Shown here in pieces: positions 51,851 through 60,278 of a stretch of DNA of 64,000 bases. The position numbers and the translations under genes are program-made. The stretch lies in contig NZ_VIVQ01000001.1 of NCBI RefSeq assembly GCF_007829035.1, forward strand, positions 1,426,001 to 1,490,000, written 5' to 3'. Below the pieces are notes generated by a model that saw nothing but the letters and a program-made list of their open reading frames with translations, did not search any database and had not been told where the DNA came from. The stretch's first letter is position 1. The number at the start of each line of letters is the position of its first letter. This DNA comes from Rudaeicoccus suwonensis (GTDB lineage Bacteria; Actinomycetota; Actinomycetes; Actinomycetales; Dermatophilaceae).

Positions 51851-52450
51851 TCAGGTCGTTCTGAAGACCCAGCAGCGGCCGTCGTCACGGCGTTCGATCC
51901 AGACATGCCCGTCATCCACGGCGTTCTCAACGAAGGCATCGGCGTCGAAGTGGAAGAACTCGACGAGATCCCCGATGTCCAGACGTAGTTCGTTCAGGAT
52001 GTTCTGCGCGTCGGTGATCGCCAGTGCCCAGTCGGCGGGTGTGGCGTAGTCGCCGAGGTAGGCGTCCTCGAAGCTGGCGAGCATGCCGGGGTCGCCGTCG
52101 TGTAGGTGCGCCCAATACGCGAAGGGCTCGCCGTACTCACGGATACCACGGGCGATAGTAGAGATGAGCTGCGGATTGTCACCGGGTCGGAAGTGGAAGT
52201 CGCCGAACCCGATGCTGTCGTAGATGTCGCGGCCGTCGAGCGCGACCTTGAGCTGGTCGGGGTCGAGGGTGGCGTCGATCCACTGCCCGGTCATCGCCTC
52301 GGAGCCGGTGGCGACCCAGATACTCGGCTGCGGCGGTAGGTGCTCGGGGTCGAACCCGACGGCGGGTTCGTCGTCACGACGCGTGGACTGTTGCGTCTCG
52401 TGGCTGTCTTCGTGGTGGTGTCTGCTGTGGCGTGGGGTGTATTCGTTCAT
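51851..52450 (-). CDS. ArdA-like antirestriction protein
   Basis: This 199-residue acidic protein has SIWVATGSEAMTGQWIDAT followed by an acidic domain with FEDAYLGDYATPADWA, the recognisable ArdA block. ArdA proteins mimic DNA and block type I restriction as an element enters a new host. The first ~45 residues are His, Glu and Arg rich and look disordered. It is last in the transfer operon, starting with AAAGGAGG 8 nt upstream and overlapping the methyltransferase stop by 4 nt. Confidence 0.8.
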   Translation of the reverse strand: MNEYTPRHSRHHHEDSHETQQSTRRDDEPAVGFDPEHLPPQPSIWVATGSEAMTGQWIDATLDPDQLKVALDGRDIYDSIGFGDFHFRPGDNPQLISTIARGIREYGEPFAYWAHLHDGDPGMLASFEDAYLGDYATPADWALAITDAQNILNELRLDIGDLVEFFHFDADAFVENAVDDGHVWIERRDDGRCWVFRTT

Positions 52451-53070
52451 GGTGTTCCTCCTTTCGTGGTCTTGGTGATCGGCTCGCTGCTGCCGTTGTT
52501 GTTGGGTACCGGATAGCCGGGGATGTGGATGTCGCTGTGGATTTGGTTGCCCCAGACATGCCACCGATCTCGCCCTGAGGTGTGCGGGGGTTGCCGGCGG
52601 GCGAACAGTTCGAGGTAGGGTCCGGGCGAGATCCGTTCGATGAGGGCGTACTGCTCTTCCGGTTTGTGGGAGTGGTCTTGGACTGGTGCCTGGATCCACG
52701 TCGGCTGTGACCGGAACCGCACGGGTGCGGTGCCTTTGGTGGCGAACAGCAGGTGCTCGGTCGAGTTGCGCAGGTAGTTGCCCAGGCCGAGGCGGAACTT
52801 GATCCAGGTCAGCGGTGAGCGGACGGTGAACCCCCACGCTTCGGCGACGTCGTACCCGTGCCGGAGGGTGGCGTTAGTGACCCACAACCACAGGTGCGCG
52901 TCGTCGGCGGCCAGGTCCGCGACCGGCATCGCTGTGATCCGCTCGAGGGTCATGAGTTGGTAGTGCTCCCCGGCGCCGCGCTTACCCTTCTGCTGGATGT
53001 CCCAGGGCGGGTCGGCCAGGATCGTGCGGTACTTCGGTGCTGCTGGTGGTGTTGGTGCTGGCACGCTCAT
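52447..53070 (-). CDS. MT-A70-family adenine methyltransferase
   Basis: This 207-residue protein carries the DPPW catalytic motif at residues 20-23 (RTILADPPWDI) and the family's AHLWLWVTNATLRHGYDVAEAWGF region, with a C-terminal RDRWHVWGNQI. These enzymes make N6-methyladenine in DNA. With no restriction endonuclease beside it, it most likely protects the element rather than forming a restriction system. ATG 53070 overlaps the previous stop by 4 nt. Confidence 0.88.
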   Translation of the reverse strand: MSVPAPTPPAAPKYRTILADPPWDIQQKGKRGAGEHYQLMTLERITAMPVADLAADDAHLWLWVTNATLRHGYDVAEAWGFTVRSPLTWIKFRLGLGNYLRNSTEHLLFATKGTAPVRFRSQPTWIQAPVQDHSHKPEEQYALIERISPGPYLELFARRQPPHTSGRDRWHVWGNQIHSDIHIPGYPVPNNNGSSEPITKTTKGGTP

Positions 53071-54098
53071 GTGGCGCCTCCGGTGACGAGCAGTTGGTGG
53101 AGTTGCTGTTCGGTGGTGGCGACGCGATGGATTTGGCTGGTGAGTTGGCCGCGTGCTGCAAGCGTGGTGATGCGTTTGATCAGTTCGTCTTTGCGCTGCT
53201 GGGCGCGTGGTCCGTGCAGTACCCAGACGATGAGCGGGAAGACACCATTGGTGGATTGCTCGGTGCCGGAGCGGTAGTACGCCTCGTACTGCTCGCATTT
53301 GCGTAGCAGTGTTGGGAGGGATTCGCTGCCCATGTCGACTTCGACGAACCAGTGATCGTCGTAGCTGCCTTCAGTGTCGTGGCCGGCGAAGCGCAGCTCG
53401 AGATCAGGGATGAGTCGTAGTGCTGTGCCGCCGAGGCCGGTGTAGAGCCGCGTCGCGTGCTTCTCGATTCGTACTTGTAGGGCGGCGTTCATTGCAGTGG
53501 CAGCGGTCATGGCGGCCAGGTGCGCGTCGGCCATCGCGAGTTCGTGGGCGACGAATCGGCTGCTGGGTTGGCTGCCGCTGCGGTAGCGCCAGCCGGGTGG
53601 TTGCAGTTCGGCGGCGTGTCGGTGCCCGGCACTGGTGAGTTGCCATAGCTGCACGCCTGACCCGGCTTCGATGCCTCCGACACGGCGTGGTGTGACGGGC
53701 TGCACCACTCCGGACAGTCGCAGCCGCAGTAAGGCGCGGCGGGTGACGCGGGCGGCTGAATCGAGGCGCAGCTCATTACTGGTGGGGAAGCAGAACTGCT
53801 GCACCTGATGCGTCGAGAGGAAGCGGTGGGTGCCCAAGATCGTCAGAATGGCGTTGTCGCGCTCGACGAGTTCCGTGCGGAGTCTCGCACCAGCGGCTCG
53901 CCCGATGACTCGTCGACCGGGCGCCGCCTTCGCCCCTGTAGGGGGCGAAGTATTCGCGGGCGAAGACCCCTGGGAAAGGGCGGTGACGTCGGACGATGCT
54001 GTATTCGGGGACGCAGGGATCGGACGGACGAACGGACTGTTTTGGTTACTGGCAGGCATGCCGTTTGTGCCGTCGTTGGTTTCATTTCTGGTGTTCAT
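53067..54098 (-). CDS. Replication-relaxation family protein
   Basis: This 343-residue protein has a disordered N-terminus (~70 residues). A winged-helix region follows (NAILTILGTHRFLSTHQVQQFCF; ARVTRRALLRLRLSGVVQPVTPRR), and then a nuclease-like domain with PDLELRF and FVEVDMGSESLPTLLRKCEQYEAYY. This matches the replication-relaxation (PF13814-type) proteins of actinobacterial elements, which sit with TraG-like ATPases. The exact catalytic step is not established. AAAGGAGG precedes ATG 54098. Confidence 0.8.
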   Translation of the reverse strand: MNTRNETNDGTNGMPASNQNSPFVRPIPASPNTASSDVTALSQGSSPANTSPPTGAKAAPGRRVIGRAAGARLRTELVERDNAILTILGTHRFLSTHQVQQFCFPTSNELRLDSAARVTRRALLRLRLSGVVQPVTPRRVGGIEAGSGVQLWQLTSAGHRHAAELQPPGWRYRSGSQPSSRFVAHELAMADAHLAAMTAATAMNAALQVRIEKHATRLYTGLGGTALRLIPDLELRFAGHDTEGSYDDHWFVEVDMGSESLPTLLRKCEQYEAYYRSGTEQSTNGVFPLIVWVLHGPRAQQRKDELIKRITTLAARGQLTSQIHRVATTEQQLHQLLVTGGAT

Positions 54099-56365
54099 TG
54101 GTCGTCCTCCTTTCGTGTGCGGTGGTTGATTCGGGGTGCCGCGTCGTCTGATGCGTCGCCTGTGGTGGGTGGCGGTGTTGGGGCTCGGCGTACCCGGCCC
54201 AGTGGTGCCGCCCCCGACTGACCAGGTGCGCTGGGTCCGCGTGTCGTGGCAGTGGCACCTCGGGGCGTGGTCAGTTCGATCAGGGCGGCTTCGGTGTCCT
54301 GGGCTGGGTGCCCGAAGGTCGTCTCCGACGCATGTTGCAACTCGATGGGGTCACGGATCGGGGCGGGTAGGACCCGGGTGGTCAGGGAGACCCAAGGCGC
54401 GGTGGAGCCGTCGACCAGCAGTCGGGCGTACGCGTGGTAGCGCGGCAACGTGGCGAAGTCGTCCGCGACCAGGAGCTTGTCGCCGAACAGGTGCGCGGTC
54501 GCACTAGCGTCGTCGCCGGAGAGCCGGAAGACGATCTTGCTGCCGGTGTTGGCGTCGACACCGGGCAGCAGCCCGCCGAGTTGTTTGCGGTATTGGTGAG
54601 CCAGGGTGACGCCCATTCCGAGGGACCGGGCCTGCGCTAAGGCATCGTCGAGGGGGCTGTTCAGTCGCACGTAGTCCTGGGCTTCATCGACGACGAGGCC
54701 GACCTGGGTGCGCTGACTGGCGGGGACCTGCAACCTGGTCAGCGCGGCGCGCCAGACGTCGGCCACGATGAGCGAGCCGAGCAGCGAGGCGGCTTCGTGC
54801 CCGATGCGGTCTTTCCCGAGCCGGACCAGCAGGATCTTGTTCTCGGTGAAGACCTGCTCGATCCGGAAGCCTGGTTCGAGTTGCCCGATGACGGCGCGCA
54901 GGCTCGGACGCAGCAGCACGGTGCGCAGTTTGTTCATGAGCGGCCGGATGATGACGGCGCGGGCGTCGTCGCTGAGGGCGTCGTATTCGGCCCAGAAGGC
55001 GCCGAGCCCGAGTGGATCACCAGGTGCTACGGCTGCGACGACTTTGCGGCGGAGTCCAACATTTGTGAGTAGTAGTGGGATGAGCGCTAATGATGCCTGC
55101 CCACCCGTGAGTCGGTACCGGGCCAGGCTCAGCGCGGAGGAATGGAGCAGGTCGGTGGAGCGTGGTCCGAGGCCGGTCCCGAACAGCGAGGTGAAGACGG
55201 TGACGATCTGATCCGCGACCAGGTCCGCTTCCGCCGGGGTGCTGACGCTGCCCAAGCTGTTGAACCCCACGGGTCGCGCTGAACCCGGGTCGAGCACCAC
55301 CACATCTGCTCGGCGATGCTCGGGGATGCGGGCCAGCAGGTCCGTCACCAGATCCGCTTTCGGGTCGATGACAATCTGCCCCAGGCCGGCGTCGATGTCG
55401 TGCAGGATTTGCTGCGCCAGTAGCGTCGATTTCCCGACCCCGGTCGGACCCAGGATGTGCCGGTGCTGCAGTCCGTCGCGCAGCCCCTGATGGATCTCCC
55501 GGTCGACACCGTGTTCGGCGGCCACCGTGCTGGTCCCGTAGCAGATGCCGCCCGATGAGGGGTGTTGTTTCGTTGCTGGCAGCAGCCGTGGGTGCCTGGG
55601 GCGCAGCCCCGGTAATGGGGTATCCGGTGTGGCGGCGACGGGCAGGCCGAGCGGCACTAGATCTGCGACGCTCAAGCTGAGCGGCCACAAGAATGGGGAT
55701 GACACCGAGGTGACGGATTTCGGGCTGCAGTTGAGCAGGCGAACTGCTTGGCCGGGGGCTTCGAGCCCACGCAGCGCGGCACCGACCTGCCCGATGAGGT
55801 GACCGGCACGCTCCTTAGAACCGAAGGCGGCTAGGACTCGGATGCAGCAGCCGAAGCCGTGCTGCCCGAGCTTGGCCACCTCGTCCACTGGTGCCTTCTG
55901 ACCATTCGCTCCCGACACGGTGCGGGGCCAGGTACGGACCCCAAGCACTAGTTGGAACCGCAGCACCTCCTTCGTGCCAGCTTGTGTCAGTGCTGCCAGC
56001 AGACTGCGGGTGACCGCGGACTGTTCGGCAGCGGCATCGGCACGCAGTGGCCGCTGGCGGTGCCGTGAGATCCGCAGCGTCGCCGCCACCTGAACCGAAT
56101 CCATGCCAGACGGCAGCGAGACATCGGTCGAAGAAACCAGCACCGTCGGCAGGTGCGTGCGGACCACGTGCAGCGCTTTCCGCAGCGCGATGTCATCGTC
56201 CGCACCGAGCCGCCACCGCAGCGTCCCGCCGGTCCCGATGACTTCCAACACCAGCCGGGGTTGCCGAGCCAGTGCAGCCAGACCGAGGAACAGCGCACGG
56301 ACGGCATCCGGCGAGAGCGCTTCAGTGAAGCGCAGCTCGCGCCATACGGAGGAGGGTCTAGTCAT
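54095..56365 (-). CDS. TraG/VirD4-like conjugative coupling ATPase
   Basis: This 756-residue protein has Walker A ILGPTGVGKSTLL near residues 305-313 and Walker B LVVDEAQDYV near 556-562. A LGMGVTLAHQYRKQLGGL segment, typical of TraG/TraD C-terminal domains, follows. No clear N-terminal membrane anchor is visible. Such ATPases feed DNA and relaxase to a mating channel. ATG 56365 has GGAGGA upstream; an extension into the small upstream gene is rejected. The Pro/Thr-rich last ~50 residues are probably disordered. Confidence 0.85.
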   Translation of the reverse strand: MTRPSSVWRELRFTEALSPDAVRALFLGLAALARQPRLVLEVIGTGGTLRWRLGADDDIALRKALHVVRTHLPTVLVSSTDVSLPSGMDSVQVAATLRISRHRQRPLRADAAAEQSAVTRSLLAALTQAGTKEVLRFQLVLGVRTWPRTVSGANGQKAPVDEVAKLGQHGFGCCIRVLAAFGSKERAGHLIGQVGAALRGLEAPGQAVRLLNCSPKSVTSVSSPFLWPLSLSVADLVPLGLPVAATPDTPLPGLRPRHPRLLPATKQHPSSGGICYGTSTVAAEHGVDREIHQGLRDGLQHRHILGPTGVGKSTLLAQQILHDIDAGLGQIVIDPKADLVTDLLARIPEHRRADVVVLDPGSARPVGFNSLGSVSTPAEADLVADQIVTVFTSLFGTGLGPRSTDLLHSSALSLARYRLTGGQASLALIPLLLTNVGLRRKVVAAVAPGDPLGLGAFWAEYDALSDDARAVIIRPLMNKLRTVLLRPSLRAVIGQLEPGFRIEQVFTENKILLVRLGKDRIGHEAASLLGSLIVADVWRAALTRLQVPASQRTQVGLVVDEAQDYVRLNSPLDDALAQARSLGMGVTLAHQYRKQLGGLLPGVDANTGSKIVFRLSGDDASATAHLFGDKLLVADDFATLPRYHAYARLLVDGSTAPWVSLTTRVLPAPIRDPIELQHASETTFGHPAQDTEAALIELTTPRGATATTRGPSAPGQSGAAPLGRVRRAPTPPPTTGDASDDAAPRINHRTRKEDDQ

Positions 56366-56663
56366 CCGCCTGCTCCAGACGGTCGCTGGTGCTGTCGGCA
56401 GTGAGCGGAGCCGTTTCACCGGGTGCTGCTGCGCGACCGGCTTGCTGCTGCGCTTCGGCTTCAGCTTGCGCCATCGCCATCGTGATGACCGCCCTCGCGA
56501 TTTTCTGTACATCGGGTGCGCTGCGGAGTTCACCCCGAACGCTGATGTGCCGCTGCTTGCCCCGATACGCCCGGACGGTGCGGCGAGCAGTCGGGGGAGG
56601 AGAAGCTGATCCAGTGTTCTGCCGATCGTGTGCTTCTCCGTGCTTCTTAGGATTTTTTGGCAT
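56358..56663 (-). CDS. Unknown small basic protein at the head of the transfer operon
   Basis: 101 residues: a Lys/Arg-rich N-terminus, a helical central part (DVQKIARAVITMAMAQAEAEAQ) and an acidic tail. Not recognised. AAAGGAGGG lies 10 nt before ATG 56663, and the stop overlaps the coupling ATPase by 8 nt, so it is translated with the transfer genes. A mobilisation accessory role is only a guess. Confidence 0.6.
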   Translation of the reverse strand: MPKNPKKHGEAHDRQNTGSASPPPTARRTVRAYRGKQRHISVRGELRSAPDVQKIARAVITMAMAQAEAEAQQQAGRAAAPGETAPLTADSTSDRLEQADD

Positions 56664-56763
56664 GACAAATACACCCTCCTTTCAGTGTGGTTGATGAAAT
56701 CAATTCTGATGCGGCGGAACGAATGCGAGTCGTTCAGTACGCTGCACGAACTGCGTGTCTTTC

Positions 56764-56792
56764 ACTATGCGTCCAACGCGCTGAACGGTCAA
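56764..56792 (-). promoter_or_regulatory. Promoter of the transfer operon
   Basis: On the minus strand: TTGACC (56792-56787), 17-nt spacer, CATAGT (56769-56764). The ~100-nt leader to 56663 contains the dyad TTGAT-GAA-ATCAA near 56691-56703, and ATGTG-CATTT-CACAT lies just upstream near 56799-56813. Nothing else is seen in 56664-56886. Confidence 0.5.
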
Positions 56793-56886
56793 TAGGAAAT
56801 GTGCATTTCACATCACCGATCGGACGGCCGCGAAAAGATACGCAGTGAACGAAATTCCCCGTCAATACAATAGTGACTTTTGTGCG

Positions 56887-57084
56887 TTACCAGCCACGCC
56901 CGCGCCGCACCAGCAGCCAGACGCCGATCATTGCCAGCATGGCGCAGACACCGATGCACAGCGGCAAGAACACAGCCGCAATAAGTCGCACCGCGCCGTA
57001 AAGGGCTATGGCGCCAAGCAACACCGCGAAGCAGCAGCTGACGATCCGGTCGAGTAACTTGCTCGGATCCCGGTCGCCGCTCAT
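56887..57084 (-). CDS. Unknown 65-residue two-helix membrane protein
   Basis: Two hydrophobic segments (IVSCCFAVLLGAIALYGAV and LPLCIGVCAMLAMIGVWLLV) separated by a short loop, a charged N-terminus and a basic RRGRGW end. GGAAGG stands 7 nt before ATG 57084. Not recognised. It is similar in plan, not obviously in sequence, to the protein at 61666-61911. Small hydrophobic Spd proteins accompany transfer genes on Streptomyces plasmids; whether this is comparable is untested. Confidence 0.55.
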   Translation of the reverse strand: MSGDRDPSKLLDRIVSCCFAVLLGAIALYGAVRLIAAVFLPLCIGVCAMLAMIGVWLLVRRGRGW

Positions 57085-57245
57085 GACGTTCCTTCCGATG
57101 GCCCAGCTGTCGGTTGACCAGGTGCCTCAATAACCCCTAACGCCTTCGCGGAGCTGTCAGAACCTGCACAGATATCGGTACGGTTCGAAGTGGACATAGA
57201 TGTAATCCATTTCGTGGGAGTGAGTGACATTGATGGTCCGAAAGT

Positions 57246-57283
57246 CCCCGGAGGCGCCGCGGTGCAACGCGGCGCCTCCGGGG
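57246..57283. terminator. Perfect 15-bp GC hairpin after a small-gene operon
   Basis: CCCCGGAGGCGCCGC (57246-57260) and GCGGCGCCTCCGGGG (57269-57283), 8-nt loop. It lies 17 nt past the stop of the minus-strand small-gene operon, so termination is the likely role; no U-run. The rest of 57085-57245 shows nothing. Confidence 0.7.
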
Positions 57284-57300
57284 CGCCCAGATCGACTGGA

Positions 57301-57531
57301 CTACTCGAACGGGTTGCGCCAGCTGTGACCTGCGGCCCGGTTCATCTGACGTTTCGCGCTGCGAAGCGCCGTCGAGAGGTCGGTGTCAGCGCGGTGCAGA
57401 TCACGCACGACACCTCGTTCGCTGCGGCGATCATCAAAGGTGACCCATCCGCAGATCAACAGGTAGAGCACGCCGAAGATGCTGGCACCGACAGCGACAA
57501 CCTCGCCCATCGTGATCAAGAAGCTCACCAC
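57301..57531 (-). CDS. Unknown 76-residue single-helix membrane protein
   Basis: One N-terminal hydrophobic segment (VVAVGASIFGVLYLLICGWV) and a charged helical tail (DDRRSERGVVRDLHRADTDL onward) predicted to face the cytoplasm. GTG start overlaps the previous stop (7 nt), so it depends on translation of that gene. Not recognised. Confidence 0.5.
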   Translation of the reverse strand: MVSFLITMGEVVAVGASIFGVLYLLICGWVTFDDRRSERGVVRDLHRADTDLSTALRSAKRQMNRAAGHSWRNPFE

Positions 57532-57827
57532 GGGCGCTCACCAGGCCGGTACTGCTGCTGGCCGTTCGGCTTCTCGAAGCGGCGCAGGTGTTCCCGCAGG
57601 TGGGTGTTCCCGCCTGCGAGGTGATCACCGTACGCGGCGACGTCAGCCTGTCGGCTGTTGGCGTACAACGAGATGTCCGGTCCATTCCCTCCGTTGGCTG
57701 ACCTCATTGGAGGGGTGGGGTGGCGTCGATGAATCCGTCGCGTTGCTGCTGAGATGACCACCTGCGTTGACAGGGCTGCAGTTCCGCCGGCAGCTCCAGT
57801 CGCGAGGGTAAGCAGCAGGCCGCTCAT
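57525..57827 (-). CDS. Unknown 100-residue protein with an N-terminal hydrophobic stretch
   Basis: Residues 1-27 are weakly hydrophobic with small residues (LLLTLATGAAGGTAALSTQV) and could be a membrane anchor. The rest is basic, polar and Pro/Gly/Asn-rich. ATG 57827 overlaps the stop of the gene before it by 4 nt. Not recognised. Confidence 0.5.
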   Translation of the reverse strand: MSGLLLTLATGAAGGTAALSTQVVISAATRRIHRRHPTPPMRSANGGNGPDISLYANSRQADVAAYGDHLAGGNTHLREHLRRFEKPNGQQQYRPGERPW

Positions 57828-58129
57828 GACAGGAACTCGGATCCGAAGTTGCGCTGGATGCGCTGTGCCTTGTCAACGAAGCCGACTTCGATACGACTGA
57901 GCACAGCGTCCAGAACCGGGTCACCGTTGGCCAACTGACGCCGGTAGTTGTCTAGATCCACGGCCCGTTCCATGATGCGGCCGGTCAGGGCCGCTTCAGC
58001 ATCCACCTTGAGGCCGTTGAACTTGGTCTCGCGGATGAGGTTGCCCACAGCCCGGGTGTGCTGCCGTTCTTCCTTGCTCGGTACCAGGCTGCGGCGGGTG
58101 TCCGCCCAGCGTTCGAGTTCGTTTGACAT
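57824..58129 (-). CDS. Unknown 101-residue helical protein, first gene of a small operon
   Basis: A soluble, charged protein predicted to be mostly helical (NELERWADTRRSLVPSKEER; ALTGRIMERAVDLDNYRRQL; FVDKAQRIQRNFG). It contains no Cys and no motif I recognise. It heads the three-gene operon 58129-57301, and a 21-bp dyad lies 46 bp upstream. Confidence 0.55.
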   Translation of the reverse strand: MSNELERWADTRRSLVPSKEERQHTRAVGNLIRETKFNGLKVDAEAALTGRIMERAVDLDNYRRQLANGDPVLDAVLSRIEVGFVDKAQRIQRNFGSEFLS

Positions 58130-58174
58130 GTGCCGGATTCCTTCCCAAGTCTCGATCCGCCGCAGCTGAACGCT

Positions 58175-58195
58175 GTTACTGATGTGATCGGTAAC
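58175..58195. promoter_or_regulatory. 21-bp dyad upstream of the small-gene operon
   Basis: GTTACTGAT-GTG-ATCGGTAAC, 9-bp arms with one mismatch. Its size and place suggest an operator for a dimeric regulator. Confidence 0.55.
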
Positions 58196-58299
58196 TTGGA
58201 AGCGACGCTAAGCGAGGCAACAGTGGCGAGTCACTGACACAAAACTGACACCGGTGGAGCCGATCTTGGCGACCACGGCGGCATCGCAGTGGCTGCGAA

Positions 58300-59127
58300 C
58301 TACGTCGTCGACGGCCCCTCGCTAGCGTCGGACTTCGGCGGTGGCGGGAAGGACGCAAACGGTGGAGTGCGAGGTACGTCGTTGTAGCCCGGCCAGCTGC
58401 CCCAGGTGACGGTGGCTTCGGTCATGAAGTTGCGCTGGGTTTGGATCTTGGCGACCAGGCGGTTGTCGGCCATCTGGCTGCCGAGCACCCACTGCGGCCA
58501 GACGCCCATCCGCCACTCAACGTCGACCTTGAAGAGCCACTTGGCACTTGGCTGCAAGACCACTGGCTTCAGTTGCCAGCCGGCGCGCACGTATTCGGTG
58601 GCAGGGCTTGGTGGGTCCTCGAACTCGAACGGAAGATCCTGCAACTTGTCGTTGATCCACACCGCTGGCTCGCGATATTCCGATCCCGGATCCATGTGCA
58701 GCGCAATGACCGGGAACACCAACGGGCCGGTCTGGTAGATCGTCAGGTGACCCCACGGGCGAAAGAACAGCACCTCGTCACGGAAAATCGTGGCCAGTGC
58801 CTCGGTACCACGGTCACTGCGACGTCGAGCCGTGCGCTCGTCCACGAAATGCGTCTCCGCGTACGAGCGCAGACGCTTCTCGAGCGTGTCACCGGCAGAC
58901 ACCAGCCCACACGTTTCGAGATAGGCGCGAATTTCGCCCTCTGGCTCTGCCGCGTGGTGCTTGAGCATGTCAACGACCGTGGTGAACGCCTGATCCTGGC
59001 TCCCCATCCCGACAACGCGGACGAGCGCCCCCTGGCCCACCAAATCCGCAGCCGCGTGCAGCCCTCCACCCCGACGAACAGCGCGCAGGCACCGAAGCAG
59101 TTCCTGCTGCAGCGGATCAGGCGTCAC
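58300..59127 (-). CDS. Unknown protein of about 275 residues
   Basis: Two parts are visible. The N-terminal helical region (DPLQQELLRCLRAVRRGGGL; EKRLRSYAETHFVDERTARRRSDRG) resembles, only loosely, a DNA- or protein-binding helical domain. The C-terminal part is rich in Trp and beta-strand character (FRPWGHLTIYQTGPLVFPVIAL; VEWRMGVWPQWVLGSQM), ending in a Pro-rich tail. Function not recognised. GTG 59127 is a tentative start; the frame is open to a TTG at 59262. It follows the LuxR-type gene on the same strand and may share its transcript. Confidence 0.55.
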   Translation of the reverse strand: MTPDPLQQELLRCLRAVRRGGGLHAAADLVGQGALVRVVGMGSQDQAFTTVVDMLKHHAAEPEGEIRAYLETCGLVSAGDTLEKRLRSYAETHFVDERTARRRSDRGTEALATIFRDEVLFFRPWGHLTIYQTGPLVFPVIALHMDPGSEYREPAVWINDKLQDLPFEFEDPPSPATEYVRAGWQLKPVVLQPSAKWLFKVDVEWRMGVWPQWVLGSQMADNRLVAKIQTQRNFMTEATVTWGSWPGYNDVPRTPPFASFPPPPKSDASEGPSTT

Positions 59128-59283
59128 TCGCCAAACGGTAGCCTGGACCCGAACATGTACGCGCTGCGGTGGTGACCGCCACAAACTCAACGCAGCCGAA
59201 TCCCAGCCGAGGCCGCGCGACACACACCCATCCTGAGTCTTGGCTTTTGCTCCAAAGGGCAACCACTTAAGCCATCCCGCGCG

Positions 59284-60243
59284 TCATAACCGTAGTGCGA
59301 AGGCCAACCGCCGAAGGTCATGTCGGGTCCTGACCTCACACTTGCCGATAGCGCTGGCAACGATCTTCTTGACGTTGGCGGTGCTGGTGCCGAGTTGCTC
59401 GGCGATCCGGGCGTTGGTGAGGTGACCAGTTGTATCGGCTGCCAGCAGCGCCATGACCTGTCTCTCGCGAGCGGTCAGTTTTCTTGCCAGGTCGGTTGAG
59501 GACCCGTAAGTGGCCGCCGCGTATCCCTGCGCGTCAAAGCAGAGTGCGTCTGCCTCCTTCAGGAAACCAAGTGCCGCCTCTGCGGCGTCGTTCCTGACGT
59601 GCGCGCTAGCCACATGGATGGAGCTTCGGATTGCGGCCAAGGTGTCGACCACCCAGTTGACAAGCTCGCCTTCTTCGAGCTGGGGATAGTAAAGCAGCGG
59701 TTCGAACCGCCTGGATGGCGACAGACGGTAGATTGCGGCGCTCGCAGCAAGCCACTTCATGACCTCCCTGATGTGGGGCGTGAACTGGCGTGGGATGAGC
59801 GATGACGCGACGAACCCGCCATAAAGGCTGCCGTCCGGCCGATAGATGTGAACCGCAGCGGCGTCACGAGCTTTGAACTCATCGAGATGCGCGAATCCCG
59901 TGCGGAAGACTCGCCCGTTATCCTCGTCGTAGCGGTAGTCCGTATTGCTGCTGAGCAGCCGGGCGCACAGGCCATGCGCTCCGTACGGTCCGCCAACGAT
60001 GCCGGTCTCCGCACCGGCAGCCGGATGGTGGACGTGCTCGATCGTGTGAGTGCAACGGACCGGGTCAATGGCGACGACGTAGCAGACGTTGAGCCGAACG
60101 AGCTGGGCAAGCGCAACCCGGCACTCGTCCCAGATCCGCACAGCGCTCGCCCGCTGTGGCAGGTCAGCCCAGCGCACCAGTGCGAGGCGAAGCGTCGAGC
60201 GCTCTCGAGCAGAGAGAGGCTCCGGCAGGGCTGGAGGCTGCAT
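59284..60243 (-). CDS. LuxR-type transcription regulator with an N-terminal sensor region
   Basis: This 319-residue protein has a C-terminal LuxR HTH (KLTARERQVMALLAADTTGH, then LTNARIAEQLGTSTANVKKIVASAIGK, residues ~258-305). The N-terminal ~230 residues have a GAF/PAS-like look (LNVCYVVAIDPVRCTHTIEHVHH; GGFVASSLIPRQFTPHIREVM). No phosphoacceptor receiver domain is seen, so a ligand-sensing role is inferred. ATG 60243 is set by a leaderless promoter. It lies between the two small-gene clusters. Confidence 0.8.
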   Translation of the reverse strand: MQPPALPEPLSARERSTLRLALVRWADLPQRASAVRIWDECRVALAQLVRLNVCYVVAIDPVRCTHTIEHVHHPAAGAETGIVGGPYGAHGLCARLLSSNTDYRYDEDNGRVFRTGFAHLDEFKARDAAAVHIYRPDGSLYGGFVASSLIPRQFTPHIREVMKWLAASAAIYRLSPSRRFEPLLYYPQLEEGELVNWVVDTLAAIRSSIHVASAHVRNDAAEAALGFLKEADALCFDAQGYAAATYGSSTDLARKLTARERQVMALLAADTTGHLTNARIAEQLGTSTANVKKIVASAIGKCEVRTRHDLRRLAFALRL

Positions 60244-60249
60244 GCTCGA

Positions 60250-60278
60250 AATGTAGCCGTCATGACGACAGTAGCCAA
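60250..60278 (-). promoter_or_regulatory. Promoter of the LuxR-type gene, leaderless type
   Basis: Minus strand: TTGGCT (60278-60273), 17-nt spacer, TACATT (60255-60250), then 6 nt to ATG 60243. Confidence 0.55.

Noticed and set aside
52447-53070. Restriction-modification system
   Set aside because: Only the MT-A70 methyltransferase is present; neighbours are transfer genes, with no endonuclease.
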